Of a DNA stretch of 64,000 bases, positions 37,856 through 46,763 are shown piece by piece (positions within the stretch are counted from its first letter, which is position 1; each line of letters begins with the position of its first letter). The translations under genes and the position numbers were made by a program. The stretch covers positions 1-64,000 of the forward strand of contig CAMYVO010000002.1 in the NCBI GenBank assembly GCA_947302485.1, in the 5' to 3' direction. The DNA is from an uncultured Clostridium sp. (GTDB taxonomy: Bacteria; Bacillota; Clostridia; TANB77; CAG-508). A model generated the notes under the pieces. It did not search any database. It was given only the letters and a program-made list of their open reading frames with translations, and was not told where the DNA came from.

Positions 37856-38431
37856 TTATTCTTCTACAAATTTTACTTTGTTATTTTCCAATGATTTTAT
37901 CTTTGCAATTGAATACACATTATACCCTTGTTCTTCTAGTTTTTTTCTACCTGGTTGAAATGATTTTTCTATAACAATACCAATTCCTGCAATTTTAGCT
38001 TTAGTGTTTTTTATTAATCTTATTGCTCCAGAAACAGCCTCTCCATTTGCTAAAAAGTCGTCAATAATTAAAATATTATCATCATCTTTAATAAAATCCT
38101 GTGAAACTACTAAGCTATATACATTGTTTTTAGTAAAAGATTTAACAGACGTTTTATAAATATTATCTGTTAAAGTCTTTGATTGTTGCTTTTTTAGTAT
38201 AACCATTGGTACATTTAATTTTATAGCTGTAAGAAGTGCTGGTGCAATACCAGAAGCTTCAATAGTTACTACTTTTGAAACTCCATATTTAGAAAAATAA
38301 TTTGAAAAATTTTCAGCTATTTTATTCATTAAATTACCATCTACTTGTTGATTTATAAAACTATCAACCTTTAATATATCATTATTTACTACTTTACCTT
38401 CCTTTTCTATTTTTTCTTCTAAAAAATTCAT
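37856..38431 (-). CDS. xpt: Xanthine phosphoribosyltransferase
   Basis: Xpt salvages xanthine to XMP with PRPP. The 191 residues have TIEASGIAPALLTAIKLNVP, the PRPP-binding NILIIDDFLANGEAVSG and the purine-site region FQPGRKKLEEQGYNV. I saw no purine riboswitch in the 180 bases upstream, unlike many xpt genes. Confidence 0.93.
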   Translation of the reverse strand: MNFLEEKIEKEGKVVNNDILKVDSFINQQVDGNLMNKIAENFSNYFSKYGVSKVVTIEASGIAPALLTAIKLNVPMVILKKQQSKTLTDNIYKTSVKSFTKNNVYSLVVSQDFIKDDDNILIIDDFLANGEAVSGAIRLIKNTKAKIAGIGIVIEKSFQPGRKKLEEQGYNVYSIAKIKSLENNKVKFVEE

Positions 38432-38570
38432 TATTCTTCCTCCTAAAACTTCTTTTTACATTTCATTTTCTCGTATATTACTCTATTTTATTCTATTTTT
38501 TTATATCATACATTGAATAAAAAGTAAATAACTATATATTTTTATAAAGATTTAATTAATAATACAATAA

Positions 38571-38602
38571 CTAAAAGACAGGAAAATCTTCCTGTCTTTT
38601 AG
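38571..38602. terminator. Terminator of spoVT
   Basis: A perfect stem CTAAAAGACAGGAA paired with TTCCTGTCTTTTAG, loop AATC. Confidence 0.85.
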
Positions 38603-38611
38603 CTATTATAT

Positions 38612-39166
38612 TTAAATATCCATCTGACTTCCTAAAAATCCTGCTGCAGATTGAACCACTTTTAATTCTGTATCTCCCATCTTTATATTTGGTTCTTTTG
38701 ATAGAAGAATAACACTTCCTATTACATCTCCTTGTGAAATAATAGGATAAACTACTTGAGAGTTATACTTTCTCTCTCTATTATCATTTTTAGTTACAGG
38801 TATTGACACCTCATTATTTTCTTTACTTGTATATATTTCTTTATCTTCCATTAATTGTTCAAGTTCTTGTGATAAATCTTGCTCCAAAAATTCTTTTTTT
38901 GCCCCACCTGAAACAGCAATCACTGTATCCTTATCTGTTATACAAGCTATATGTCCTGTTGTTTTTGCAAGTGTTTCTGCATATCCAGAAGCAAATTCAG
39001 AAAGTTCTCCAATTGGAGAATATTTCTTTAATATTACTTCTCCTTCTTTATCAGTAAATATTTCTAAAGGGTCTCCTTCTTTTATACGTAATGTTTTTCT
39101 TATTTCTTTTGGAATAACTATTCTACCCAGATCATCAATTCTTCTAACTACTCCTGTTGCTTTCAT
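38612..39166 (-). CDS. spoVT: Stage V sporulation protein T
   Basis: SpoVT is a forespore transcription regulator. The 184 residues have an AbrB-type N-terminal DNA-binding domain (MKATGVVRRIDDLGRIVIPKEIR, core VVRRIDDLGRIVIPKE) and a C-terminal GAF-like domain (YAETLAKTTGHIACITDKD). AGGAGG lies 6 bases before the ATG. Confidence 0.95.
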   Translation of the reverse strand: MKATGVVRRIDDLGRIVIPKEIRKTLRIKEGDPLEIFTDKEGEVILKKYSPIGELSEFASGYAETLAKTTGHIACITDKDTVIAVSGGAKKEFLEQDLSQELEQLMEDKEIYTSKENNEVSIPVTKNDNRERKYNSQVVYPIISQGDVIGSVILLSKEPNIKMGDTELKVVQSAAGFLGSQMDI

Positions 39167-39297
39167 GACTTTTCCTCCTTGTTTTTTAAAGTTTTATATT
39201 GTTAGTATTGCAAAAAAATACAAAATTATACTAATAAAAATTTAACAAAATCTTAGTAAAATAAATTTTATATTCATAGTTTTTTATTTTACATAAT

Positions 39298-39326
39298 TTG
39301 ACTGTTGACTATAATCTTGGTATAAT
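39298..39326 (+). promoter_or_regulatory. Strong promoter of a small plus-strand gene
   Basis: TTGACT (39298-39303), 17 bases, TATAAT (39321-39326). The leader up to 39403 contains a stem GAAATATTA/TAATATTTC. Confidence 0.8.
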
Positions 39327-39403
39327 TTACTTGTTAAATATTTATTTGAAATATTATAGGTTAGGTAATATTTCAATAATTACTCTTAAGAGGAGGTTTG
39401 TTT

Positions 39404-39604
39404 ATGAATCCCATAACTGAAAAATTTTTCGTTTTGGAATATGCTTCAAGGCCCGGGATATATTATTCTGACAATCAGCTTGGCTCTACAAGTAATGTTT
39501 TACTAGCTGAGCGCTATTTATCAGCCAAGGAAGCATTAAAATATATGAAAGAGCCTTCCAATTGGAAGGTTTGCATTGTTCATATAATTGTAGAACACAT
39601 TTAA
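39404..39604 (+). CDS. Small protein of unknown function in a self-contained plus-strand unit
   Basis: A 66-residue soluble protein starting MNPITEKFFVLEYASRPG and ending IVHIIVEHI. Codon and base use are richer in G+C than the neighbours (GGCTCTAC, GAGCGC, CCCGGG). The ATG at 39404 is 7 bases after AGAGGAGG. With a consensus promoter, a hairpin leader and a strong terminator it forms a single unit like the gene at 52502. I do not recognise the family; recent transfer is an inference. Confidence 0.6.
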   Translation: MNPITEKFFVLEYASRPGIYYSDNQLGSTSNVLLAERYLSAKEALKYMKEPSNWKVCIVHIIVEHI

Positions 39605-39608
39605 GCAA

Positions 39609-39641
39609 GGCGAGTACTTACTAACCAAGTACTCGCCTTTT
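39609..39641 (+). terminator. Terminator
   Basis: GGCGAGTACTT (39609-39619) paired with AAGTACTCGCC (39627-39637), then TTTT. Confidence 0.9.
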
Positions 39642-39688
39642 ATCAATCATACAATAATTTATCCTATTTAATTATTTATACTTTTAAA

Positions 39689-40339
39689 CTAATCTTTGGC
39701 AATTGTAAACACATCTATTTTACTTGCACCTTTTTCTTTTAATATTTTACTACATTCTCTAGCGGTACTTCCTGTAGTAAATATATCGTCAAATAAAAGA
39801 ATTTTTTTGTATTTTAAATCTATTTGCTTTTTATTATCGTACATGTAAACACCTTTTACATTTTCTTTTCTTTCCGCTTTATTCAACGAACTTTGCGGTG
39901 AGTTATTAACTACTTTTTTTAAAATATTAGAATTTATTTTGTTTTTTTTATGAATAAAATATTTTAATATTAATTCACTTTGATTGTATCCTCTCTTAAG
40001 TTTTCTCTTTTTGTGAATTGGCACTGGAATAATATAGTCATAATTTTCAATTTTTTTTATTATTTCTTCTTCATTTTTAAATATTGTTGCAAACATTCTT
40101 GCTATATACGGTTTATTATGAAATTTAAGTTCAAGAATTATATCTCTTATTATTCTTTCATATGAAAATAAATATGTATGGCTCTCAAAGTATTCATTAG
40201 TATAATACTCTGTAACTAATTTTTTGTTTAAGTTTAATTTAATTTCACATTTTTTGCATAAACAATCTTCATTTATTTTGCCACATATAGCACAATGATT
40301 TGGACATATAAATGAAAAAAGCAAATCAAGTTGATTCAA
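39689..40339 (-). CDS. comF: ComF family protein (phosphoribosyltransferase-like)
   Basis: A 216-residue protein: the N-terminal zinc-binding cysteines CPNHCAICGKINEDCLCKKC and the PRTase motif KILLFDDIFTTGSTARECS. ComFC-like proteins assist DNA uptake and possibly repair. It is 39 bases downstream of recD2 and probably in its transcript. Confidence 0.9.
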   Translation of the reverse strand: MNQLDLLFSFICPNHCAICGKINEDCLCKKCEIKLNLNKKLVTEYYTNEYFESHTYLFSYERIIRDIILELKFHNKPYIARMFATIFKNEEEIIKKIENYDYIIPVPIHKKRKLKRGYNQSELILKYFIHKKNKINSNILKKVVNNSPQSSLNKAERKENVKGVYMYDNKKQIDLKYKKILLFDDIFTTGSTARECSKILKEKGASKIDVFTIAKD

Positions 40340-40378
40340 TTTAAAACCTCCTTATTTGCCCCTTTTTATCTTTCCCCA

Positions 40379-42595
40379 TTATAAATTTCTTAATTTATAT
40401 TCAAGTCCTGTATTTCGTCTTTTACTATCTACATTATTTATCATTGACTCTATAATTTTTTCATTTCCAATTATAATAAGTAATTTTTTTGCTCTAGTAA
40501 TACCAGTATAAAGTAAATTTCTTGTTAATAGTCTTGAAGATGATGGAAAAATTGGTATAATAACAACGTCAAATTCAGATCCTTGGGATTTATGTACTGT
40601 TATAGCATATGCATGTTCTATTTGATCTAATTCTTCAAATGGATAATAAACATATTTATTATCATCAAATTTAACTTTAACTAGTTTTTCTTCTTCTATA
40701 ATTTCTTCTATTTTTCCCATTTCTCCGTTAAATATTCCGGTTCCAGCCTCATATTTTGGAGTTGTTTTCTCCCACATTAAATCATAGTTATTTTTTATTT
40801 GCATAACTCTATCGCCTTTTCTATAAGTAATTCCCAAGCTGTTTTTTTCATTTTTATATTCGTCTTGTGGATTTAATAAATCTTGTAATAATTTATTTAG
40901 TTCTTTTGTTCCAAGCTTTCCTTTTTTAGTTGGAGTAATTACTTGAATATTTTGAAAGAAATCATAATTCCCATATTTTTTTAATCTGTCTTTACTTAAA
41001 GTTAACACATGATATAAAATTCTATCTTGATTATTTTCATTAATATAGAAAAAATCTTCTATGCTTTGTTCCTCTAATTCACTTGAACTTATAAATTTTT
41101 TTCCCGAATTTACTCTATGTGCATTTATAATAATTTTGCTTTTAGCAGCTTGCCTAAAAATTTTATCTAAATGAATCGTTGGAATTACTCCAGATAAAAT
41201 TATATCTTCTAATATATTACCTGGACCTACAGATGGTAATTGGTCTACATCACCTACAAGTATAAGTTTTGTTCCTTGATAGAGCGCTTTTAAAAGTTGA
41301 TTCATTAAAAAAACATCAACCATAGAAACTTCGTCTACAATTACTATATCTGCATTAAGTGGCTGTACATCATAGTCAACACTATCCATTATAGTATCTT
41401 CTTGTATTTTTCCTATTTCGAGAACTCTATGTAAAGTTTTAGCTTCTTCTCCTGTTGTTTCTGTTATTCGTTTTGCAGCTCTTCCTGTTGGAGCACACAA
41501 AACAACTTTTTTATTTTCATTTTTGAATAATTCTATAATGCTTTTTATAATTGTTGTTTTACCTGTTCCAGGTCCTCCTGTAATAACACATACATTGTTA
41601 TCATTTACAAGGTGAATTGCTTCTGTTTGTTTTTCAGATAACTCTATTTTAGTATTTTTTTCTATTTCTTCTAGCTTTTTCTTAAGTTTGCTTACTTTCT
41701 TTATATTTTTTGAACTTTGCAGAAGAACTAATCTAGCAACAATATTATTTTCTGCTTTATTAAATGGTTCAAGGTAAATCCACTCTTCATATTCGTTTCT
41801 TTCCTCAACTGCGATTTCTCCTTTTACTTTTAAATCAATTATTGCATCTTCAATGTATTCTTCTTCAACATTTAATAAGTCCCTTACAAACCTAATAATA
41901 TTATTCCTTTCTACACATGTATGTCCATTGTAACTTGTTAGTAAAATACTATATTTTATTCCACTTTCTATTCTTTTTGTATTGTTATAATCAATGCCAA
42001 TTTTCATAGCCATCTGATCTATTTGTTTAAAATCAACTCCTCTTGTTAAGTCAACAAGTAAATATGGATTTTCCTCTATCTGATGTATAGCATCACTACC
42101 TAATAATTTATAGATTTTCTTAGCATTATTTGCTCCAACTCCAAATTTATCAAGGAATCCAACAATTTGCCATAAATCCCAGTTCTCATTAAAACTTTCT
42201 CCTATTTCTACTGCTTTTGGGAGAGTTATCCCTTTAATATCAGCAAGTCTTTCTGGTTGTAATTTGAAAATAGAAATTGTATCTTCCCCAAATTTATTTA
42301 CGATTTTTCTTGCAGTGGCTGGACCAATTCCCTTTATAGCTCCACTTGCAAGATATCTTTCTAAGGCATCAAGCGTCTGTGGCATTAGCTTTTCAAAAGT
42401 ATCTATCTTGAACTGCTGCCCATATTCTTTATGTGTTATAAACTTCCCAACTACATTTATTGTATCTCCTATATTTATAAATGGTAGATATCCCACAATA
42501 GTATAGATTTCATCATCAGTTGTTAAAACAGCAATAGTATAACTATTAATTTCATTCTGATATATAATTTCTTCTATAATTCCTGTTAATTCCAA
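40379..42595 (-). CDS. recD2: RecD2-type ATP-dependent DNA helicase
   Basis: A 738-residue 5'-3' helicase without RecBC. N-terminal OB-like region, tandem HhH repeats (GIGPATARKIVNKFGEDT), then SF1B motifs: Walker A ITGGPGTGKTTIIKS, VIVDEVSMVD, LVGDVDQLPSVGPG, and the C-terminal YAITVHKSQGSEFD. It lies between recN and comF, a DNA-repair neighbourhood. Confidence 0.94.
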   Translation of the reverse strand: MELTGIIEEIIYQNEINSYTIAVLTTDDEIYTIVGYLPFINIGDTINVVGKFITHKEYGQQFKIDTFEKLMPQTLDALERYLASGAIKGIGPATARKIVNKFGEDTISIFKLQPERLADIKGITLPKAVEIGESFNENWDLWQIVGFLDKFGVGANNAKKIYKLLGSDAIHQIEENPYLLVDLTRGVDFKQIDQMAMKIGIDYNNTKRIESGIKYSILLTSYNGHTCVERNNIIRFVRDLLNVEEEYIEDAIIDLKVKGEIAVEERNEYEEWIYLEPFNKAENNIVARLVLLQSSKNIKKVSKLKKKLEEIEKNTKIELSEKQTEAIHLVNDNNVCVITGGPGTGKTTIIKSIIELFKNENKKVVLCAPTGRAAKRITETTGEEAKTLHRVLEIGKIQEDTIMDSVDYDVQPLNADIVIVDEVSMVDVFLMNQLLKALYQGTKLILVGDVDQLPSVGPGNILEDIILSGVIPTIHLDKIFRQAAKSKIIINAHRVNSGKKFISSSELEEQSIEDFFYINENNQDRILYHVLTLSKDRLKKYGNYDFFQNIQVITPTKKGKLGTKELNKLLQDLLNPQDEYKNEKNSLGITYRKGDRVMQIKNNYDLMWEKTTPKYEAGTGIFNGEMGKIEEIIEEEKLVKVKFDDNKYVYYPFEELDQIEHAYAITVHKSQGSEFDVVIIPIFPSSSRLLTRNLLYTGITRAKKLLIIIGNEKIIESMINNVDSKRRNTGLEYKLRNL

Positions 42596-42679
42596 TTTTT
42601 ACCTCATTTCTAAACATTCTGATTGTATCATATGTTATTATTTGATGCAATTGATAACAGATTATTAATTATATATTTT

Positions 42680-44320
42680 TTATTGTTTACCATTTGTATA
42701 ATTTATTTCTTTTAATTGTCTTGCATGTTCTATAGAAATTTTTGTAACCTCACCGCTTGAGATTCTTGCAATTTCTTCTAATGCTTCTTCTTCTGATAAT
42801 AGCTTGACTTTTGTTTTTGTTTTATCTTCTAAGACTTCTTTACTAATATAGAAATGGTTGTCTGCTTTTGCTGCAATAACAGCTAAATGAGTTACAACTA
42901 GTACCTGATGTGATTGTGATATTTTTATTAGTTTTTGACTTACAGCTACAGCTGCTTTTCCACTTATTCCTGTATCAATTTCATCAAATACTAAAATTGG
43001 AATCTGATCAACTTCTGAAAGTACAGTCTTTATAGCTAGCATTATTCTTGACATTTCTCCACCAGATGCTATTTTATTAAGAGGCTTTTCTTCTTCACCA
43101 ATATTAGTACATATCATGAACTCTACTTTGTTTTGTCCCATATTATTAAAACTTTCTGTCTTTTCTATATTTATTTTAAAAACTGCATGTTTCATCTCTA
43201 AATCTTTTAATTCTTTATTTATTAATTCTTCTAGTTTTCTTGAATTTTCTTTTCTAATTTCATGCATTTTATTGCAAAGATTTATCATTTGTTTTTCTAT
43301 TTCTGTTTTTTTATTTTTTAGATTAAAAATGTATTCTTCCATATTGTCAATTGTTTCTATTTCTTTTTCAATTTCTTCTTTATATTTTAATATTTCTTCA
43401 ATATTGTTCCCATATTTTCTTTTAAGTGAATATATTAAATCAAGTCTAGTCTCTACATTAATTCTTTCTTGTTCATCAAAATTAACTTCTTCTCTTAATC
43501 CTCCCATATCTCTAGATAATTCTTGAAGGTCATAATATATACTTTTAAGAGTATTAAGAACATTGCTATAACGCTCATCAATATTTTCAATTTTTTCAAA
43601 ATTTCTTATTGCAATGTTTATTGAGTCTATTGTATTATTTTCTATTTGATTATCCGCTTCATCAAGGCTACTTATAATTTTTTCTGAATTCAAAACCCTA
43701 TTTCTTATGCTTTCTAGTTCAACTTCCTCACTTATTTTTAATTTTGCTTTTTCTATTTCTTCTACTTGGTATTTCAACAAATCTAATTTTCTTTGTTTTT
43801 CTTTATCATCTCCATAGTTTCTTTTTAGTTCTGATATAATACTTTGCTGTTTTTGATATAAATCTTGATATACATGCTTTATATTCTGTATATCTTCTCC
43901 TATAAAATTATCTAAATAGCTTAAATGCATATTACTGTTTAACAAACTTTGATTATCGTATTGTCCATGTATATCTACAATATTTTCCATAAATAATTTT
44001 AATTCATTTACTGTAACAAGTCTTCCATTTATCTTGCATGCATTTCTACCATTAGTATATATTTCTCTTGAAATTATAATATTATTTTCAAGAGCATCAG
44101 GGTGATTTGGCATATATAAGTTTAATTCCACAAAAGAATAATCTTGTCCCTTTCTTATCATGTCTTTTGAAAATCTTCCACCACAAATTATTTGTAGTGA
44201 ATCAATTATTAGTGTTTTTCCTGCTCCTGTTTCTCCTGTTAAAATATTTAAGCCTTGATTAAAATCGATATTCAAATCATCTATTATACCTATATTTTTT
44301 ATATGAATTGTTGTTATCAT
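42680..44320 (-). CDS. recN: DNA repair protein RecN
   Basis: RecN is an SMC-like ATPase recruited to double-strand breaks. The 546 residues have an N-terminal Walker A (ILTGETGAGKTLIIDSL), two coiled-coil arms, the signature LNKIASGGEMSRIMLAIK and Walker B PILVFDEIDTGISG. The start ATG is at 44320. Confidence 0.95.
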   Translation of the reverse strand: MITTIHIKNIGIIDDLNIDFNQGLNILTGETGAGKTLIIDSLQIICGGRFSKDMIRKGQDYSFVELNLYMPNHPDALENNIIISREIYTNGRNACKINGRLVTVNELKLFMENIVDIHGQYDNQSLLNSNMHLSYLDNFIGEDIQNIKHVYQDLYQKQQSIISELKRNYGDDKEKQRKLDLLKYQVEEIEKAKLKISEEVELESIRNRVLNSEKIISSLDEADNQIENNTIDSINIAIRNFEKIENIDERYSNVLNTLKSIYYDLQELSRDMGGLREEVNFDEQERINVETRLDLIYSLKRKYGNNIEEILKYKEEIEKEIETIDNMEEYIFNLKNKKTEIEKQMINLCNKMHEIRKENSRKLEELINKELKDLEMKHAVFKINIEKTESFNNMGQNKVEFMICTNIGEEEKPLNKIASGGEMSRIMLAIKTVLSEVDQIPILVFDEIDTGISGKAAVAVSQKLIKISQSHQVLVVTHLAVIAAKADNHFYISKEVLEDKTKTKVKLLSEEEALEEIARISSGEVTKISIEHARQLKEINYTNGKQ

Positions 44321-44411
44321 ATCTTACCTCTTATTTAATCGAATTTATGTTTGGTTTTATTGTATATCTATAATTATATTTTGTCAAGAACATTTTTTCG
44401 TATTTTTAAGC

Positions 44412-44602
44412 AAAAAAATACCCCGCCTTAGCCGTAAGGTGAAGAAATTTTACGGACCTGTACTCATACAGGTGGGTGCCTACCTAAATACTCCTGGGTT
44501 TCTTACATAAATGCAAGCATACACGCCATATTCAGAGATCAGCTCCCTTATCCAAACTTGTAGGTTCTAAAATTTCAGTCTACACGTACTACGCAGGGAA
44601 AA
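44412..44602 (-). ncRNA. Structured noncoding RNA, probably 6S RNA
   Basis: About 190 bases between recN and uppP with no reading frame. On the minus strand it starts TTCCCTGCGTAGTACGTG, contains TAGAACCTACAAGTTTGG and AAGGGAGCTGATC, then GGTAGGCACCCACCTG, and ends GGCTAAGGCGGGGTATTTTTTT. The two ends pair (CCCTGCG with GCGGGG) to make one long rod with an open centre, as in 6S RNA, the RNA polymerase decoy. The match is by shape and remembered clostridial 6S sequence; a covariance search would settle it. Confidence 0.6.
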
Positions 44603-44804
44603 ATATATTCAATTTATTCTTTATGATTATATATTATCATATGTTTTGTTTTGTTTCAATGTTACTATTACCTTTTAAATCTGAGTTAAATTTTATTTAA
44701 ATTATTATAACTTTGTTTATCTCTTCTATAATGCTTTTTTCTCGTTTTTTTAATATTTGATTTTTAGTATTTTGTATGTTAAAATATAGTTAATATTGTG
44801 AGTT

Positions 44805-44836
44805 AAAAACGTTGCTATTTTTAGCAACGTTTTTTG
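44805..44836. terminator. Strong hairpin, terminator-like
   Basis: AAAAACGTTGCTA pairs with TAGCAACGTTTTTT; T- and A-runs on both sides. Confidence 0.75.
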
Positions 44837-45040
44837 TTAAATAGGAAAAATCACAGATTTTTCTATTCAGCAAAAACTATATTGCACAGAAAAATTGCTT
44901 TGCAATTTTTCGCGTCAACAAATCTTTATGCTTCTTAAGAGCTTATTATAGGTACAGAAAAAGTTTAATTAAAACCAAAGCTCTCGCGAAGCGAGATTTG
45001 TTCTATTTATGGACAAGCAAATAGCTCGACACTGCTTTTA
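44837..45040. other. Hairpin-rich intergenic region downstream of uppP
   Basis: No gene. Three further hairpins: GAAAAAT/ATTTTTC (about 44844-44862), GAAAAATTGC/GCAATTTTTC (about 44891-44912) and CTCGC/GCGAG (about 44982-44994). Function unknown. Confidence 0.4.
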
Positions 45041-45844
45041 TTATTTTACAAACCAAACTATAATTACAATTATTCCTATTATAACTCTATAAATTGCAAA
45101 CACTTTATAGCTTCCTTTTTTTAGATATTCTAATAAGAATTTTATTACTAGAATTCCAACAATAAAACTTACAAGTATTCCTATAAAAAATGGTACACTA
45201 AACACAAAATCTTTAAATTTAAAAATGGTTGCAGCTAAAACAATAGGTGCTGATAGCATAAAGGAATATCTTGCTGCAGAAGTTCTATCTACTCCAAGTA
45301 ATCTACCTGTTGTCATTGTAATTCCTGATCTAGATACACCAGGTATAAATGCTAAAGCCTGTGATAACCCAATTAAAAAGGTTTGCTTAAACGTCATATC
45401 TTCATATTTCACATTTGATTTTGCATTTTTATCAACTATATAAAGTAAAATTCCCATAATAATTAAAGCACATGCAATTATTAAAGGTTTTGTAAGAACT
45501 CCTTCCATGAAATGGTCCAATATAAATCCTATAATCCCTCCAGGTATAGTGGCAATTACTATATACCAAAACATTCTTCCTTCTTTTGAGCTTTTCTTTT
45601 TTACTAATTGGTTATATCCACCTTTGATTAATTCTATCCAATCTTTAAAAAAGAATATTCCTATTGCAAGTAATGTTCCTGCATGCAAAGCAACATCAAA
45701 TGCTTCAAATGCAATATTAAAACTTTCAGATTTCGTCCAATCTAATATCCATGGCACTAAATATAAATGCGCTGAACTAGAAATTGGTAATAACTCTGTA
45801 AGTCCTTGAACTATTCCTAATATAACTGCTTGAAAAATGCTCAT
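45041..45844 (-). CDS. uppP: Undecaprenyl-diphosphate phosphatase (BacA-type)
   Basis: UppP regenerates undecaprenyl phosphate for cell wall synthesis and gives bacitracin tolerance. The 267 residues carry IVQGLTELLPISSSAHL near the N-terminus and the catalytic SQALAFIPGVSRSGITMTTG, with about eight membrane helices. Its start overlaps the dpaA stop by four bases. Confidence 0.95.
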   Translation of the reverse strand: MSIFQAVILGIVQGLTELLPISSSAHLYLVPWILDWTKSESFNIAFEAFDVALHAGTLLAIGIFFFKDWIELIKGGYNQLVKKKSSKEGRMFWYIVIATIPGGIIGFILDHFMEGVLTKPLIIACALIIMGILLYIVDKNAKSNVKYEDMTFKQTFLIGLSQALAFIPGVSRSGITMTTGRLLGVDRTSAARYSFMLSAPIVLAATIFKFKDFVFSVPFFIGILVSFIVGILVIKFLLEYLKKGSYKVFAIYRVIIGIIVIIVWFVK

Positions 45845-46707
45845 TTTTCCATCTCCCTCAAAATATTATATAAAGTTTCTTTAATATAGCATGCTGAACT
45901 ATCTGGTGCAATTTTCCCAGGAAGTGCTAAAGCCCATATATATTTTATACCAATATTTTTCACTTCTTCTCTATCTACTCCACCAGGGCTCGATGCTAAA
46001 TCAATAATTAAACATCCATTTTTTAATCTATTTAATTTTTCTTTATCTAAAACTATAAAAGGCACTGTATTAAAAATTATATCATACTCTTCTATGCCAT
46101 ATTCTAAATTAGAAAACTCTACCTGATTATATCCATATGCCTTTATCCATGCAATATCAGATTTTTTTCTTGCCTCACAGTAAACATTTGCTCCAATTCC
46201 AGATAGCATTTTTGCTAATATTTTTCCAATTCTTCCAAAGCCTAAAATTAAAACATTGCTTTTATGTAATGTATATTCTGTTTCTTCTATAGCAATTTTT
46301 ATTGCACCTTCTGCTGTTGGTATAGAATTCATAATTGATAATTCTTCATACGATAAAATATCAATTACTTTATTATTTCTATTTTCAAATTGGTTTTTAA
46401 TATTTTCAGAAATATTTCCTACTATTATAACCTTATTTTCTGCATAATTTATAAGTTGTTCTATTTCTATTGGACGATTATTAAAAGTTGCATTAATTAA
46501 TTCTCCGTCCTTTGAAAATGGAATAGAACTTATTAAAATATTCGACTTATTTATCACATCATTTAGTTTATCACATTTAATAATTTTATCGTCAAGTAAA
46601 TTTGTTTTTTCAAATCCATAACTGTATATCTTATATCCGCCCATACTTAACATATTGGCAAGTTTAATTATTCTTAAGTCACCACCTATAATAGAAATCT
46701 CTTTCAT
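45841..46707 (-). CDS. dpaA: Dipicolinate synthase subunit A
   Basis: DpaA (SpoVFA) is the putative dehydrogenase subunit of dipicolinate synthase, which makes the spore core solute dipicolinic acid from dihydrodipicolinate in the mother cell. The 288 residues show ISIIGGDLRIIKLANMLSM, a Rossmann motif NVLILGFGRIGKILAKML, and LIIDLASSPGGVD. I prefer the ATG at 46707; the ATG at 46719 touches the GAGAGG site. The partner dpaB usually follows directly; here uppP does, so dpaB must lie elsewhere or be absent. Confidence 0.9.
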   Translation of the reverse strand: MKEISIIGGDLRIIKLANMLSMGGYKIYSYGFEKTNLLDDKIIKCDKLNDVINKSNILISSIPFSKDGELINATFNNRPIEIEQLINYAENKVIIVGNISENIKNQFENRNNKVIDILSYEELSIMNSIPTAEGAIKIAIEETEYTLHKSNVLILGFGRIGKILAKMLSGIGANVYCEARKKSDIAWIKAYGYNQVEFSNLEYGIEEYDIIFNTVPFIVLDKEKLNRLKNGCLIIDLASSPGGVDREEVKNIGIKYIWALALPGKIAPDSSACYIKETLYNILREMEK

Positions 46708-46763
46708 AAATAAGCACATCCTCTCTTTCTATTATAGTATATTGAATTAAGAATTAAATATGA

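Noticed and set aside
38432-38611. Purine riboswitch upstream of xpt
   Set aside because: No three-way junction with the conserved loops could be found in the AT-rich leader.
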